64,000 nucleotides of DNA, taken from WLJO01 sp945889085 (lineage in GTDB: Bacteria; Actinomycetota; Acidimicrobiia; Acidimicrobiales; Ilumatobacteraceae). A program made the translations under genes and the position numbers. How positions within the stretch are numbered: the stretch's first letter is position 1; each line of letters opens with the position of its first letter. The notes beneath the pieces are model-generated. The model searched no databases. It was not told the DNA's origin and was given only the letters and a program-made list of their open reading frames with translations. The stretch lies in NCBI GenBank assembly GCA_945889085.1, contig CAMDBM010000010.1:1-64000 (forward strand), read 5' to 3'. Of the stretch, positions 8,321 to 16,337 are shown one piece after another.

Positions 8321-10906
8321 TCAGTCGTCCGACCCGCCGCGCGGACGCATCGGCAGTACCGTGCGCCACTCGCCGTCGAGTTGGTACAACGCCGCCGCCA
8401 CTGCACCGGCAGTCGGCACGAGGCCAATCTCGCCGACACCCTTGATGCCGTATGGGGCATTGGGTTGCGGGGACTCGACGAGGATCACCTCGACGTCGGG
8501 CATGTCCTTGGGACGGATGATGCCGAGGTCCCGCAGCTTGGCCGCCGTCGGGAACCCGGTCTCGGGGTCGTGCGGGAACTGCTCAGTGAGCGCGTAGCCG
8601 AGGCCCATGTGCACACTGCCCTCGATCTGACCCTCGCACAGCACTGGGTTGACGGCCCGACCAACGTCGTGCACCGCGACCACACGCTCGATGTCTCCGG
8701 TGTCCCGGTCCATCACCACCATCTGTGCCGCATAGCCGAACGTCGAGTGGATGGTGGGGTTCTCCACCGTGCCGAGCTTCTGCGTCCAGTCCACGACGTA
8801 CTCACCGAGGTAGTCAATATCGGGTTGGCATCCGTCGGCCCGTGCGGCCTCGCACGCGCTCTTCACCGCACCCGCTCCCATGAGCGTGCCGCGTGATCCG
8901 GTGGTCTGCCCGATGCCAAGTTCCCGCGTGGTGTCGATGTACACGCGCACGCGAGACGGATCAATGCCGAGTTCCTCCACCGCAACCTGCATCGCGACGG
9001 TGTTGATGCCCTGCCCCATCTCCGTCCAGCCGTGGCGCACCTCCACCGTGCCGTCGTGCGAGTTGAAGCGCACCGCGGCACCGGTCCACTCCTTGAACCC
9101 GTTGCCGAGCCCAGAGTTCTTCAGGCCGAGACCGAGACCGACGGCCTTGCCGGCAGCAACCGCTGCGTCGTACGCGGGCCGGATGGTGTCGAGGCATTCC
9201 TCCGCGCCGAGGCAGCCGGCGTCCATCCGCTGGCCGGGGCCCCAGATCTCGCCGGGACGGATGACGTTGCGCTTGCGCATCTCCCACCCGCTGATGCCAA
9301 CCTTTGCGGCAAGGCGGTCCATGACCCCCTCCATCGCGAACTGCGCCTGGTTCGCGCCGAAGCCCCGGAACGCGCCGCACACGGGGTTGTTGGTCCGTGC
9401 CGCAACGGCGCTCACATCGATGGCAGGCAGCCGGTACGGGCCGCTCGCGTGCCCGGCCATCCGCTCGAGCACCTTCATGCCAACGCTCGCGTACGCGCCC
9501 GAGTCGCCGATGGCCCGCACCCTCAGCGCCGTGAGCACCCCATCGGCGTCGCAGGCAGCCTCGTAGTCCATCCGGATCGGGTGGCGCTTCGCGTGGATGC
9601 GGAACGACTCGTCGCGTGACAGCGTGCACTTCACCGGCCGCTGCAGGAGCCATGCAGCGAGCGCTGTCTGCGCCTGGTTCGACATGTCCTCCTTGCCACC
9701 GAACGCGCCACCGTTCGTGACGAGTTCCACGGTGACGCTCTCCCGCGGCAGGCCGAGCACGGATGCGATGTCGTTGCGGTCGTCCCAGATCCCCTGGCCC
9801 CCGGAATACACGTGCAGGGAACCGTTCGCGGTATCGGGAACGGCGAGCGTGGACTCGGGCTCGAGGAACGCATGCTCGATCCGCTGCGTGTGGAAGGTCT
9901 CGCGCACGAGGTGGGAAGCGGACGCGAATGCTGCATCCACATCACCCCGCCGGTACTCGCTGACACTCAGCACGTTCGAGTCCGTGCCCCACACCGCAAT
10001 GTCCTTCGCGAGCGTGGAGGCGACAGCGGCATCGGGGTCGGTGATGGGCGGGTGCACGAGGTACTCCACGCTTACGAGGTTGGCTGCAGCACGTGCCTGC
10101 TCGCGTGTTTCCGCCACAACGATGGCGAGCACGTCGCCGGCATAGCTCGTGCGACCACCCTCGGGTATGAGGATCGGCCAGTCCTTGTAGATAATGCCGA
10201 CGCGCAGTTCGCCCGGGATGTCAGCGGCGGTGTAGACGGCGTGGACGCCGGGAGCGGCCTGTGCCGCGACCGTGTCGATGCGCAGGACGTCCGCACGGCT
10301 GTGGGCCGTGAGGTGCAGCGCTGCGTGCAACATGCCGTCCACGCGGAGGTCGTCGACGTAGCCGCGATCCCCGAGTGTGAGCTCCTTGGCCTCGTAGCGA
10401 ACCCCGCTCGACCCAATTCCGCCGGGGACCTCCGGTGCGCAGACCGTTCCCTTGGCCACGCACTCGATGGCGTCGAGCACCTTCACGTATCCGGTGCAGC
10501 GACACAGGTGTGCGCCGAGGTGTCGTGCCATGTCCGAGCGATCGAGGTCGGCGCCCTTCTTGTCCACCTGGGCCTTCGCGCGCATCACGATCCCCGGGAT
10601 GCAGAAGCCGCACTGCAGTCCGCCGCACGCCGCGAACGCGTTGGCGTATGTCTCCCGCTCGGACTCGTCGACACCCTCGAGCGTGAGCACCGACTTGCCA
10701 ACAACCTTGGCGAGCGGCTGCTGGCAGGCGACGACTGCCTTGCCGTCAACATGGACGGTGCAGCAACCGCACTGGCCGGTCGGCGAGCAGCCATCCTTCG
10801 GGGAAGTGATGTTCAACTCGTCCCGGAGGGCCGACAGCAGGTGTGGATGATCGCCGCGCACCTGTACGGGTACACCGTTGACGACAAAACCGATCGACTC
10901 GACCAC
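8321..10906 (-). CDS. xanthine dehydrogenase, selenium-dependent type (fused 2Fe-2S and Mo domains)
   Basis: An 861-residue molybdenum hydroxylase in one chain. An N-terminal plant-type [2Fe-2S] domain (C40, C46, C49, C61) and a second [2Fe-2S] helical domain (C99, C102, C135, C137 in LCRCTGY) lead straight into the Mo-cofactor domains (about 170-861; GGAFGGKEDM, CGAFRGFGANQ, GQTTGSRGT, GIKGVGEIG). There is no FAD domain and no separate FAD subunit gene nearby. This length and layout, and motifs such as GGAFGGKEDMS and RIHAKRHPI, match the family of selenium-dependent xanthine dehydrogenases, which carry a labile Se ligand on Mo. Likely role: hydroxylation of xanthine or a related purine. The GTG start is preceded at six bases by CAGAAT. 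SsnA follows in the operon, a known partner. Confidence 0.87.
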   Translation of the reverse strand: MVESIGFVVNGVPVQVRGDHPHLLSALRDELNITSPKDGCSPTGQCGCCTVHVDGKAVVACQQPLAKVVGKSVLTLEGVDESERETYANAFAACGGLQCGFCIPGIVMRAKAQVDKKGADLDRSDMARHLGAHLCRCTGYVKVLDAIECVAKGTVCAPEVPGGIGSSGVRYEAKELTLGDRGYVDDLRVDGMLHAALHLTAHSRADVLRIDTVAAQAAPGVHAVYTAADIPGELRVGIIYKDWPILIPEGGRTSYAGDVLAIVVAETREQARAAANLVSVEYLVHPPITDPDAAVASTLAKDIAVWGTDSNVLSVSEYRRGDVDAAFASASHLVRETFHTQRIEHAFLEPESTLAVPDTANGSLHVYSGGQGIWDDRNDIASVLGLPRESVTVELVTNGGAFGGKEDMSNQAQTALAAWLLQRPVKCTLSRDESFRIHAKRHPIRMDYEAACDADGVLTALRVRAIGDSGAYASVGMKVLERMAGHASGPYRLPAIDVSAVAARTNNPVCGAFRGFGANQAQFAMEGVMDRLAAKVGISGWEMRKRNVIRPGEIWGPGQRMDAGCLGAEECLDTIRPAYDAAVAAGKAVGLGLGLKNSGLGNGFKEWTGAAVRFNSHDGTVEVRHGWTEMGQGINTVAMQVAVEELGIDPSRVRVYIDTTRELGIGQTTGSRGTLMGAGAVKSACEAARADGCQPDIDYLGEYVVDWTQKLGTVENPTIHSTFGYAAQMVVMDRDTGDIERVVAVHDVGRAVNPVLCEGQIEGSVHMGLGYALTEQFPHDPETGFPTAAKLRDLGIIRPKDMPDVEVILVESPQPNAPYGIKGVGEIGLVPTAGAVAAALYQLDGEWRTVLPMRPRGGSDD

Positions 10907-10907
10907 G

Positions 10908-10922
10908 TTGACATTCTGTCAA
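10908..10922. promoter_or_regulatory. palindrome TTGACA-N3-TGTCAA at the xanthine dehydrogenase promoter
   Basis: A perfect 6+6 palindrome lies one base upstream of the GTG at 10906 and contains the CAGAAT box (10913-10918 on the minus strand) exactly six bases before the start. It could be an operator overlapping a leaderless promoter. A degenerate copy (TTGACA-N3-TGTAAA) occupies the same position before the LLM gene. Confidence 0.4.
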
Positions 10923-10967
10923 AGCACAGGGCAATACCAGTCATCCCGCGCCCTGAGCGACGAGGGA

Positions 10968-11894
10968 TCAGTCCGGCGGGACGGCACCGCGCTGGCCCGT
11001 AATGCGCTGATACACCTCGGGACGCCGATACCGATTGAAGTCGAACAGCGTGTTCTTGTACCGGTAGCACCAGTCGAGATCGCACCGGGCGACGATCAGT
11101 TCGTCGTCGGTGGTGTACGCCTGGGCCACGATCTGACCGCTCGGCGCCACGATGACCGACTGGCCGAGGGAGTCCACGCCCTCCTCCACCCCGCCCTTGG
11201 CAACGCCCACAACCCACGTGCCGTTCTGGTAGGCGCCTGACTGCATCACGAGGGAGTTGTGGAAGCCCTGCAGGATGTCCTGGCTCGGGTCCGGGACGTA
11301 GTGGATCGGCGTGTTGTAACCGCAGAGGATCATCTCCACACCCTGCAGGCCCATCTCGCGATAGCTCTCCGGCCAGCGCCGGTCGTTGCAGATCATCATG
11401 CCGAACAGGCCGCCGAAGGCCCGCCACACACCGAACCCGTTCGGGCTCGGCTCGAAGTAGTAGCGCTCGGCGTGCTGGAAGGGGCGGTCCGGCTCGTGGT
11501 GCTCGTGGCCGGGGATGTGCACCTTCTTGAACGTGGCGACGATGCTGCCGTCTTTGTCCACCAGGGTCTGGACGTTCCACCGCCTGCCGTCCTCGGCAAG
11601 TAGCGCGTAGCCGAGGCAGAAGCCGATGCCGAGGCGCTTGGCCTCGTCGAACAGCGGCTGTGTTGCCGCATTGGGCATGGAGCGCTCGTAGTAGTGGTCG
11701 TACTCAGTGATGTCCTGCACGAACCACCGGGGGAAGAACGTGGTGAGCGCGAGTTCGGGGAACACCACGAGGTCGCAGCCCTGCTGGGCGGCCTGGCGGA
11801 GCAGTACCAGCAGGCGCTCCACCACCTCAGTGCGGGTGTGCTCTCGTTGGATCGGACCCAGTTGGGCAGCACCGACGGTGACAATGCGACTCAT
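10968..11894 (-). CDS. N-carbamoyl-amino-acid amidohydrolase (nitrilase superfamily)
   Basis: A 308-residue carbon-nitrogen hydrolase that resembles N-carbamoyl-D-amino-acid hydrolase along its length. The catalytic triad is visible: E47 in VFPELALTTFFPRW, K124 in FKKVHIPGH and C169 in MMICNDRRWPES. CGYNTPIH and MQSGAYQNGTWV are also typical of that subfamily. The reaction releases CO2 and ammonia from a carbamoyl amino acid, the last step of hydantoin or pyrimidine-like ring degradation. It is first in an operon with the xanthine dehydrogenase (61-base gap) and the SsnA-like hydrolase, so a role in degrading an opened purine or hydantoin is likely; the exact substrate is inferred only. Confidence 0.85.
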   Translation of the reverse strand: MSRIVTVGAAQLGPIQREHTRTEVVERLLVLLRQAAQQGCDLVVFPELALTTFFPRWFVQDITEYDHYYERSMPNAATQPLFDEAKRLGIGFCLGYALLAEDGRRWNVQTLVDKDGSIVATFKKVHIPGHEHHEPDRPFQHAERYYFEPSPNGFGVWRAFGGLFGMMICNDRRWPESYREMGLQGVEMILCGYNTPIHYVPDPSQDILQGFHNSLVMQSGAYQNGTWVVGVAKGGVEEGVDSLGQSVIVAPSGQIVAQAYTTDDELIVARCDLDWCYRYKNTLFDFNRYRRPEVYQRITGQRGAVPPD

Positions 11895-11926
11895 GGCCGA
11901 TCATGCTGCCACGAAGGTGGCCTAAG

Positions 11927-11974
11927 CGGTGAACAACCCGGTGAGGTTGCCGGTGAACGTGGCGGTGACGGGCG
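11927..11974. repeat. four 12-bp CGGTGA iterons
   Basis: CGGTGA begins at 11927, 11939, 11951 and 11963, an exact 12-bp period, with variable second halves. The array lies in the divergent region between the carbamoyl hydrolase and the sigma-like gene, ending 16 bases before the latter's ATG. It could be a regulator-binding array; no protein is implicated. Confidence 0.5.
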
Positions 11975-11990
11975 TGGGGACGATGCTCCG

Positions 11991-12788
11991 ATGCGCATCA
12001 CTGCCTCCCCCAACCGACCGGCCAGCAAACGGCTCGGCCAGGATCTGCTCGACGACTGGACCTCGCTGGTGCGGACGGCCCGACCCACCGATCTCGAAGC
12101 GCTGCTGGCGTCCACCGGATACCGGCCGTACCCCGGCGCGTTGCAGTCTGGGCCCCACGGCGCAACAGACCCGGGCCGGGTTGAGCACCACGACACTGCG
12201 GACGACCTCGACCGGTTCGACCGCCGTCTGGCGACGCTCGTGTTCCGGGCTGGTACGGACCCCCAGGCCGCCCGAGTGGTGCTACAGCGGCTCCTGCCCG
12301 GCCTGCTCGCGATCGCCCGGCGACGGAGCCAGAACGACCGGCGGCTCACCCCCGAGATGTACGACGAACTCCTCGCGAACGCCTGGATCGTGATCCGTTG
12401 CTACCCGATTGAGCGTCGGCCCAGCCGGGTGGCCGCCAACCTGCTGCGCGACATCGAGTACCAGACATTCGTGCGGCCAGCCCGGTTACGACGGGTGGCA
12501 ACCACCCCGATCGACGAGGAGATCCGCTCCGGCAACGACGAGCGCGACGAGTTCCGGTTCGAGGAGACACTGGGCTCCTTCGCCGAGGTGGTTGCGCTAC
12601 TGCGGGCCGCTGCCGATGCCGGCATGGAGCAGGACGACCTGCGCCTCGCGGTTGCGCTCGCGAGCGGACGCTCGATCAACGACCTCGCCGCACAACGGTC
12701 ACGGACACCCCGGGCAGAGCGCTACCGGCGTGCTCGGGTCGTGGCCCGGCTTCGGGAGATCGCCTCCGAGGGGGACAACGCGGTGTAA
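11991..12788 (+). CDS. sigma-70-like hypothetical protein
   Basis: A 265-residue protein that I do not recognise as a named family. The middle (LLPGLLAIARRRSQN then YDELLANAWIVIRCYP) resembles sigma region 2 in spacing and character, and the C-terminus (DLRLAVALASGRSINDLAAQ followed by Arg-rich helices) resembles a region 4 helix-turn-helix. There is no membrane segment or signal peptide. The ATG at 11991 was preferred because the open frame upstream translates the CGGTGA array as low-complexity sequence. It may be an atypical sigma factor or a DNA-binding protein derived from one. It stands alone between divergent and downstream genes. Confidence 0.6.
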   Translation: MRITASPNRPASKRLGQDLLDDWTSLVRTARPTDLEALLASTGYRPYPGALQSGPHGATDPGRVEHHDTADDLDRFDRRLATLVFRAGTDPQAARVVLQRLLPGLLAIARRRSQNDRRLTPEMYDELLANAWIVIRCYPIERRPSRVAANLLRDIEYQTFVRPARLRRVATTPIDEEIRSGNDERDEFRFEETLGSFAEVVALLRAAADAGMEQDDLRLAVALASGRSINDLAAQRSRTPRAERYRRARVVARLREIASEGDNAV

Positions 12789-12874
12789 TCCATAGCGCTG
12801 CAGCAAGCGTCGGGGTGCTTGACTGACACCTATTCGCATGCCCGGGCCGGGCCCGCATCACCGCCGGCGGGGAC

Positions 12875-12925
12875 ACCATCCATGACCGGAGACCATCCAT
12901 GACCGGAAACCATCCATGACCGGAA
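12875..12925 (+). repeat. 17-bp start-site repeat, three tandem copies
   Basis: The unit ACCATCCATGACCGGA(G/A) occurs at 12875-12891, 12892-12908 and 12909-12925. Each copy carries an ATG followed by ACC GGA. Because the unit is 17 bp, the first two ATGs open six-codon ORFs (MTGDHP and MTGNHP). Each of these ends in a TGA that overlaps the next ATG as ATGA (12899-12902 and 12916-12919). The third ATG starts the nitroreductase. Confidence 0.9.
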
Positions 12926-13686
12926 ACCAGAGCGGCGAGCCGCACGTCCCGGCAAACCACCTCGCCAGTACCCCACTCCCCGCGGACACCGTGGGGCTGC
13001 TCGAGGGACTGAGCACCACCCGCGCTATCCGCCGCTATCACGACGAACCGGTACCCGCCGAGGTCCTGAGAGCGATCCTCTTCGCCGCCACCCGGGCACC
13101 AACCGGCTCGAACCGCCAGCAGTTCCGGTTCATCACGCTTACCGACGGCCCGAAGGCACATGCCGCCAAGGAACTCATTGCGGGCGCTGCCCGTGACCTG
13201 TGGAAGCGCAAGCAGGACAACGACGGTTACCAAACCGGATCCGGGCTCGTGGAGAACTCACCGAAGGCGCGCATGGCGGCCGCGATGCAGGACTACGTGG
13301 ACCACTTCGACCGGGTACCGGCACTCGTGCTGCCATGCCTCATTCGATACCGCGAGCCGAGTTCGTTCGAGGGCAGCTCTGTCTATCCGGCCTGCCAGAA
13401 CATCCTTCTCGCGGCACGGGCACTCGGCTACGGCGGGGTGCTCACCGGGTTCCAGGCCTTCGTGGAGAGCGAGTTGCGCAGCCTGCTCGACATCCCCGAC
13501 AACGTGTTCGTCGCCGCCACCATCACACTCGGCAGGCCAGTCGGCCACCACGGCCCGGTGCGGCGTCGGCCGATCGGCGAGCTGGTCTACGGCGAGGGCT
13601 GGGGCGAGGTGCCCACGTGGGCGGTTGACCCCCCTGGCACCAGCCACACGGCTGCCGGCCCGAAGAACCCGAAACCGACGTACTGA
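12916..13686 (+). CDS. nitroreductase family protein
   Basis: A 256-residue FMN-dependent nitroreductase-fold protein. TTRAIRRYHDEPVP and AATRAPTGSNRQQFRFI are the N-terminal FMN-phosphate and ring-binding motifs. YPACQNILLAARALGYGGVLTG is the dimer-interface helix, and ITLGRPVGHHGPVRRRPI is the C-terminal FMN-binding segment. Such proteins reduce nitroaromatics, quinones or enones with NAD(P)H, or act in F420/flavin chemistry; the substrate is not evident. The start lies in the third copy of a 17-bp repeat, placing two tiny overlapping ORFs just upstream that could tune translation. Confidence 0.88.
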   Translation: MTGNQSGEPHVPANHLASTPLPADTVGLLEGLSTTRAIRRYHDEPVPAEVLRAILFAATRAPTGSNRQQFRFITLTDGPKAHAAKELIAGAARDLWKRKQDNDGYQTGSGLVENSPKARMAAAMQDYVDHFDRVPALVLPCLIRYREPSSFEGSSVYPACQNILLAARALGYGGVLTGFQAFVESELRSLLDIPDNVFVAATITLGRPVGHHGPVRRRPIGELVYGEGWGEVPTWAVDPPGTSHTAAGPKNPKPTY

Positions 13687-13694
13687 CCCTGCTT

Positions 13695-13707
13695 CCCCCG
13701 TTGGGGG
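13695..13707. terminator. CCCCC-GTT-GGGGG hairpin
   Basis: A 5-bp G/C stem with a 3-base loop lies between the convergent nitroreductase and proS genes. It is a possible bidirectional terminator without a T-tract. Confidence 0.35.
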
Positions 13708-13708
13708 C

Positions 13709-15481
13709 CTATCGGCAGAGCGCGACGAGGTGCGGTACTGCTCCGGCGAGGCTCACGTCCTGCTTCACACCGGTCTTGCGGTCCTTCACCTCAACGGTGC
13801 CGGTGGCGACACCACGGCCCACCACCACGATCGTGGGCACGCCGATCAGTTCGGCGTCGTTGAACTTCACGCCCGGCGACACCCCTGCACGGTCGTCGAG
13901 CAGCACCCGCACCCCTTCGTTGTGCAGGTTCGCGCACAGGCTCTCGGCCGCAGCGATCAGCGCCTCGTCCTTGCCGGCGATCACGACGTGCACATCGGCC
14001 GGCGCAACCTCGCGTGGCCAGCACAGGCCCTTGTCGTCGTAGCACGTCTCGGCGATCGCGGCCACGGCGCGCGAGACGCCGATGCCGTACGAGCCCATGG
14101 TGACGACCACCTGCTTGCCGTTCTGGTCGAGCACGCTGAGACCGAGTGCCTCGGCGTACTTGCGGCCGAGTTGGAAGATGTGACCGATCTCGATGCCGCG
14201 GGCGATCTCGAGAGCCGAGCCGCACTGCGGGCACGGATCCCCTGCATGCACCTCGGCTGCCTCGATGTTGCCGTCCGGGGTGAAGTCCCGACCGCACACG
14301 AGGTCCACGATGTGCTTGCCGTGCTCGTTCGCACCGGTGACCCAGCGCGAACCGGCCGCTACGCGCGGGTCGACGAGGTAGCGCAGGCCGCTCGTGCCGT
14401 GGACGCCGAGCACGCCCGGCCCGATGTACCCCTTCACGAGGGACGGATGCTTCGCGAAGTCCTCGTCGCCGAAGGGCTCCACCTCGGCCGGTGATACCTG
14501 TGCCTCGAGGCGCTTCATGTCCACCTCCCGGTCACCGGGGAGGCCCACAGCGAGCGCCTGGGTGGTGCCATCCGGGTAGCGGAGCCTCACGATCACGTTC
14601 TTCAGCGTGTCGCCGGCCACCCAGTCGCGGTCCGAGCGTCGCAGGCCCGGCTCGTGGTTCAGCAGCGACACCAGCGCGGTGATGCTCGGCGTGTTCGGGG
14701 TGTCCTCCACGTGAGCGTTCGGAACACCATCGGTCGATGCGACCCCTGGGGCACGAACCTGCACTGCCTCGGTGTTCGCTGCGTAGCCGCACGCCGTGTC
14801 CGAGCACCGCACGAAGGTGTCCTCGCCGACCTCGAGCGGCGCGAGGAACTCCTCGGAGGCCGAACCCCCCATGGCGCCGGAGACCGCCGAGACGATCACG
14901 TAGGGCAGGCCGAGACGGTCGAAGGTCCGCTGGTACGCCTCACGGTGCGCGTCGTAACTGCGCTGGAGACCTTCCTGATCGATGTCGAACGAGTACGAGT
15001 CCTTCATCGAGAACTCGCGGCCGCGCAGCAGGCCGGCACGCGGCCGCGCCTCGTCCCGGTACTTCGTCTGGATCTGGTAGATCGACAGCGGCAGGTCCTT
15101 GTACGAGGAGTACAGGTCCTTCACGAGCAGCGTGAACATCTCCTCGTGCGTGGGCGCGAGCAGGAAGTCGTTACCCCGACGGTCCTTCAGCCGGAAGAGG
15201 TTGTCGCCGTAGTCCGCCCAGCGGCCCGTGGCCTCGTACGGTTCGCGCGGCAGCAGTGCCGGGAAGTGCACCTCCTGGAAACCGGCGCGGTCCATCTCCT
15301 CGCGGACGATGTTCTCGACGTTGCGGTAGACGGACCACCCGAGCGGCAGCCAGGTGAACCCACCGGGCGCGGCACGCCGGATGTACCCGCCGCGGACGAG
15401 CAGGCGGTGACTCGGCACCTCGGCGTCCGACGGGTCCTCTCGAAGGGTCCGGAGGAAGAGGGTCGACATTCGCTGCAGCAC
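13709..15481 (-). CDS. proS: prolyl-tRNA synthetase
   Basis: A 590-residue class II bacterial-type ProRS. The catalytic core motifs are seen in WLPLGWSVYRNVENIVREEM (motif 1), TKYRDEARPRAGLLRGREF (motif 2) and, after the insertion domain, GSYGIGVSRAVAA (motif 3). The insertion (about 225-385) corresponds to the Ala-tRNAPro editing domain, and the C-terminus is the anticodon-binding domain (VHVVIAGKDEALI). The GTG at 15481 was chosen because TAGCCT (15488-15493) lies exactly six bases before it; an internal ATG at 15469 is the alternative and would give 586 residues. Essential translation enzyme; assignment is secure. Confidence 0.95.
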   Translation of the reverse strand: MLQRMSTLFLRTLREDPSDAEVPSHRLLVRGGYIRRAAPGGFTWLPLGWSVYRNVENIVREEMDRAGFQEVHFPALLPREPYEATGRWADYGDNLFRLKDRRGNDFLLAPTHEEMFTLLVKDLYSSYKDLPLSIYQIQTKYRDEARPRAGLLRGREFSMKDSYSFDIDQEGLQRSYDAHREAYQRTFDRLGLPYVIVSAVSGAMGGSASEEFLAPLEVGEDTFVRCSDTACGYAANTEAVQVRAPGVASTDGVPNAHVEDTPNTPSITALVSLLNHEPGLRRSDRDWVAGDTLKNVIVRLRYPDGTTQALAVGLPGDREVDMKRLEAQVSPAEVEPFGDEDFAKHPSLVKGYIGPGVLGVHGTSGLRYLVDPRVAAGSRWVTGANEHGKHIVDLVCGRDFTPDGNIEAAEVHAGDPCPQCGSALEIARGIEIGHIFQLGRKYAEALGLSVLDQNGKQVVVTMGSYGIGVSRAVAAIAETCYDDKGLCWPREVAPADVHVVIAGKDEALIAAAESLCANLHNEGVRVLLDDRAGVSPGVKFNDAELIGVPTIVVVGRGVATGTVEVKDRKTGVKQDVSLAGAVPHLVALCR

Positions 15482-15487
15482 GCAGCG

Positions 15488-15493
15488 AGGCTA
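15488..15493 (-). promoter_or_regulatory. -10-like box TAGCCT, leaderless start of proS
   Basis: TAGCCT on the minus strand sits six bases before the GTG at 15481, supporting that start over the ATG at 15469. Confidence 0.45.
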
Positions 15494-15626
15494 CCGGCCC
15501 ACCACCGGGCCGCCGGAAGGGGCCGCTGAGCAGCCCGAACACTGCCAGTGGTGAAGGCCGGAATTCACAGCAAACCCACAGGAAACCCCCGGCCCGCTGC
15601 CAGCCAAGCGGCGGACACTGGGCGGC

Positions 15627-16337
15627 GTGAGCGACAATGGCAACCGAATGAGCGACCGTGCCCCCCGCATCCTCGTGGTGGACGACGAGGAGAACATCTC
15701 GTTCCTCGTCGAATCGGCACTCCGGCTCGTCGGGATGCAGACGCAGTGCGCTGCGACGGGCCGGGATGCCATCACGGCAGCCACGTCGTTCCAGCCGGAC
15801 CTCATTGTCCTCGACGTCATGCTTGCCGACCTCAACGGTTTCGACGTGCTCCGGAGGCTCCGCGACTCCGGTCAACTCATGCCGGTGATCTTCCTGAGCG
15901 CGCGCGATTCCACCGATGACCGTGTGCAGGGGCTCACCATCGGGGGCGACGACTACATGGTGAAACCCTTCGCCGTTGCCGAACTCGTTGCCCGCGTGCA
16001 ACTCGCCCTGCGACGCTCCGGGATGGGTACCGGACCGAAGACGCTGCGCTGTGCCGACCTCGAGCTTGACGACGACGCGCACCGCGTTACACGCGCCGGC
16101 CAGGTCGTCAAGCTGTCCGCCACCGAGTTCAAGCTGCTGCGCTATCTCCTCACGAACACCGGCCGTGTGCTCAGCCGCGCCCAAATCCTCGACCACGTCT
16201 GGGACTACGACTTCGGCGGCGAGTCATCCGTGATCGAGACGTTCATGAGCTACCTGCGACGCAAGGTCGACTTCGTGGAGCCCAAGCTCATCCACACCAT
16301 CCGCGGCGTCGGCTACTGCCTGCGTGACGAGGGATGA
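15627..16337 (+). CDS. OmpR-family response regulator
   Basis: A 236-residue two-domain regulator. The receiver has the acidic pocket VVDDEE, the phospho-acceptor Asp in LIVLDVML (about residue 66) and the conserved Lys in MVKPF. The C-terminal winged helix (LSATEFKLLRYLLTNTGRVL to LRRKVDFVEPKLIHTIRGVGY) is of the OmpR/PhoB type. The GTG start has GACACT seven bases before it; an ATG at 15648 is an alternative. The sensor kinase follows with an ATGA overlap, so the pair is a cognate two-component system. It resembles actinobacterial TcrA/PhoP/MprA-like pairs, but the stimulus is unknown. Confidence 0.92.
   Translation: MSDNGNRMSDRAPRILVVDDEENISFLVESALRLVGMQTQCAATGRDAITAATSFQPDLIVLDVMLADLNGFDVLRRLRDSGQLMPVIFLSARDSTDDRVQGLTIGGDDYMVKPFAVAELVARVQLALRRSGMGTGPKTLRCADLELDDDAHRVTRAGQVVKLSATEFKLLRYLLTNTGRVLSRAQILDHVWDYDFGGESSVIETFMSYLRRKVDFVEPKLIHTIRGVGYCLRDEG

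Noticed and set aside
11927..11974. CRISPR array
   Set aside because: The units are only 12 bp with 6-base conserved cores and no spacers; no cas genes are present.
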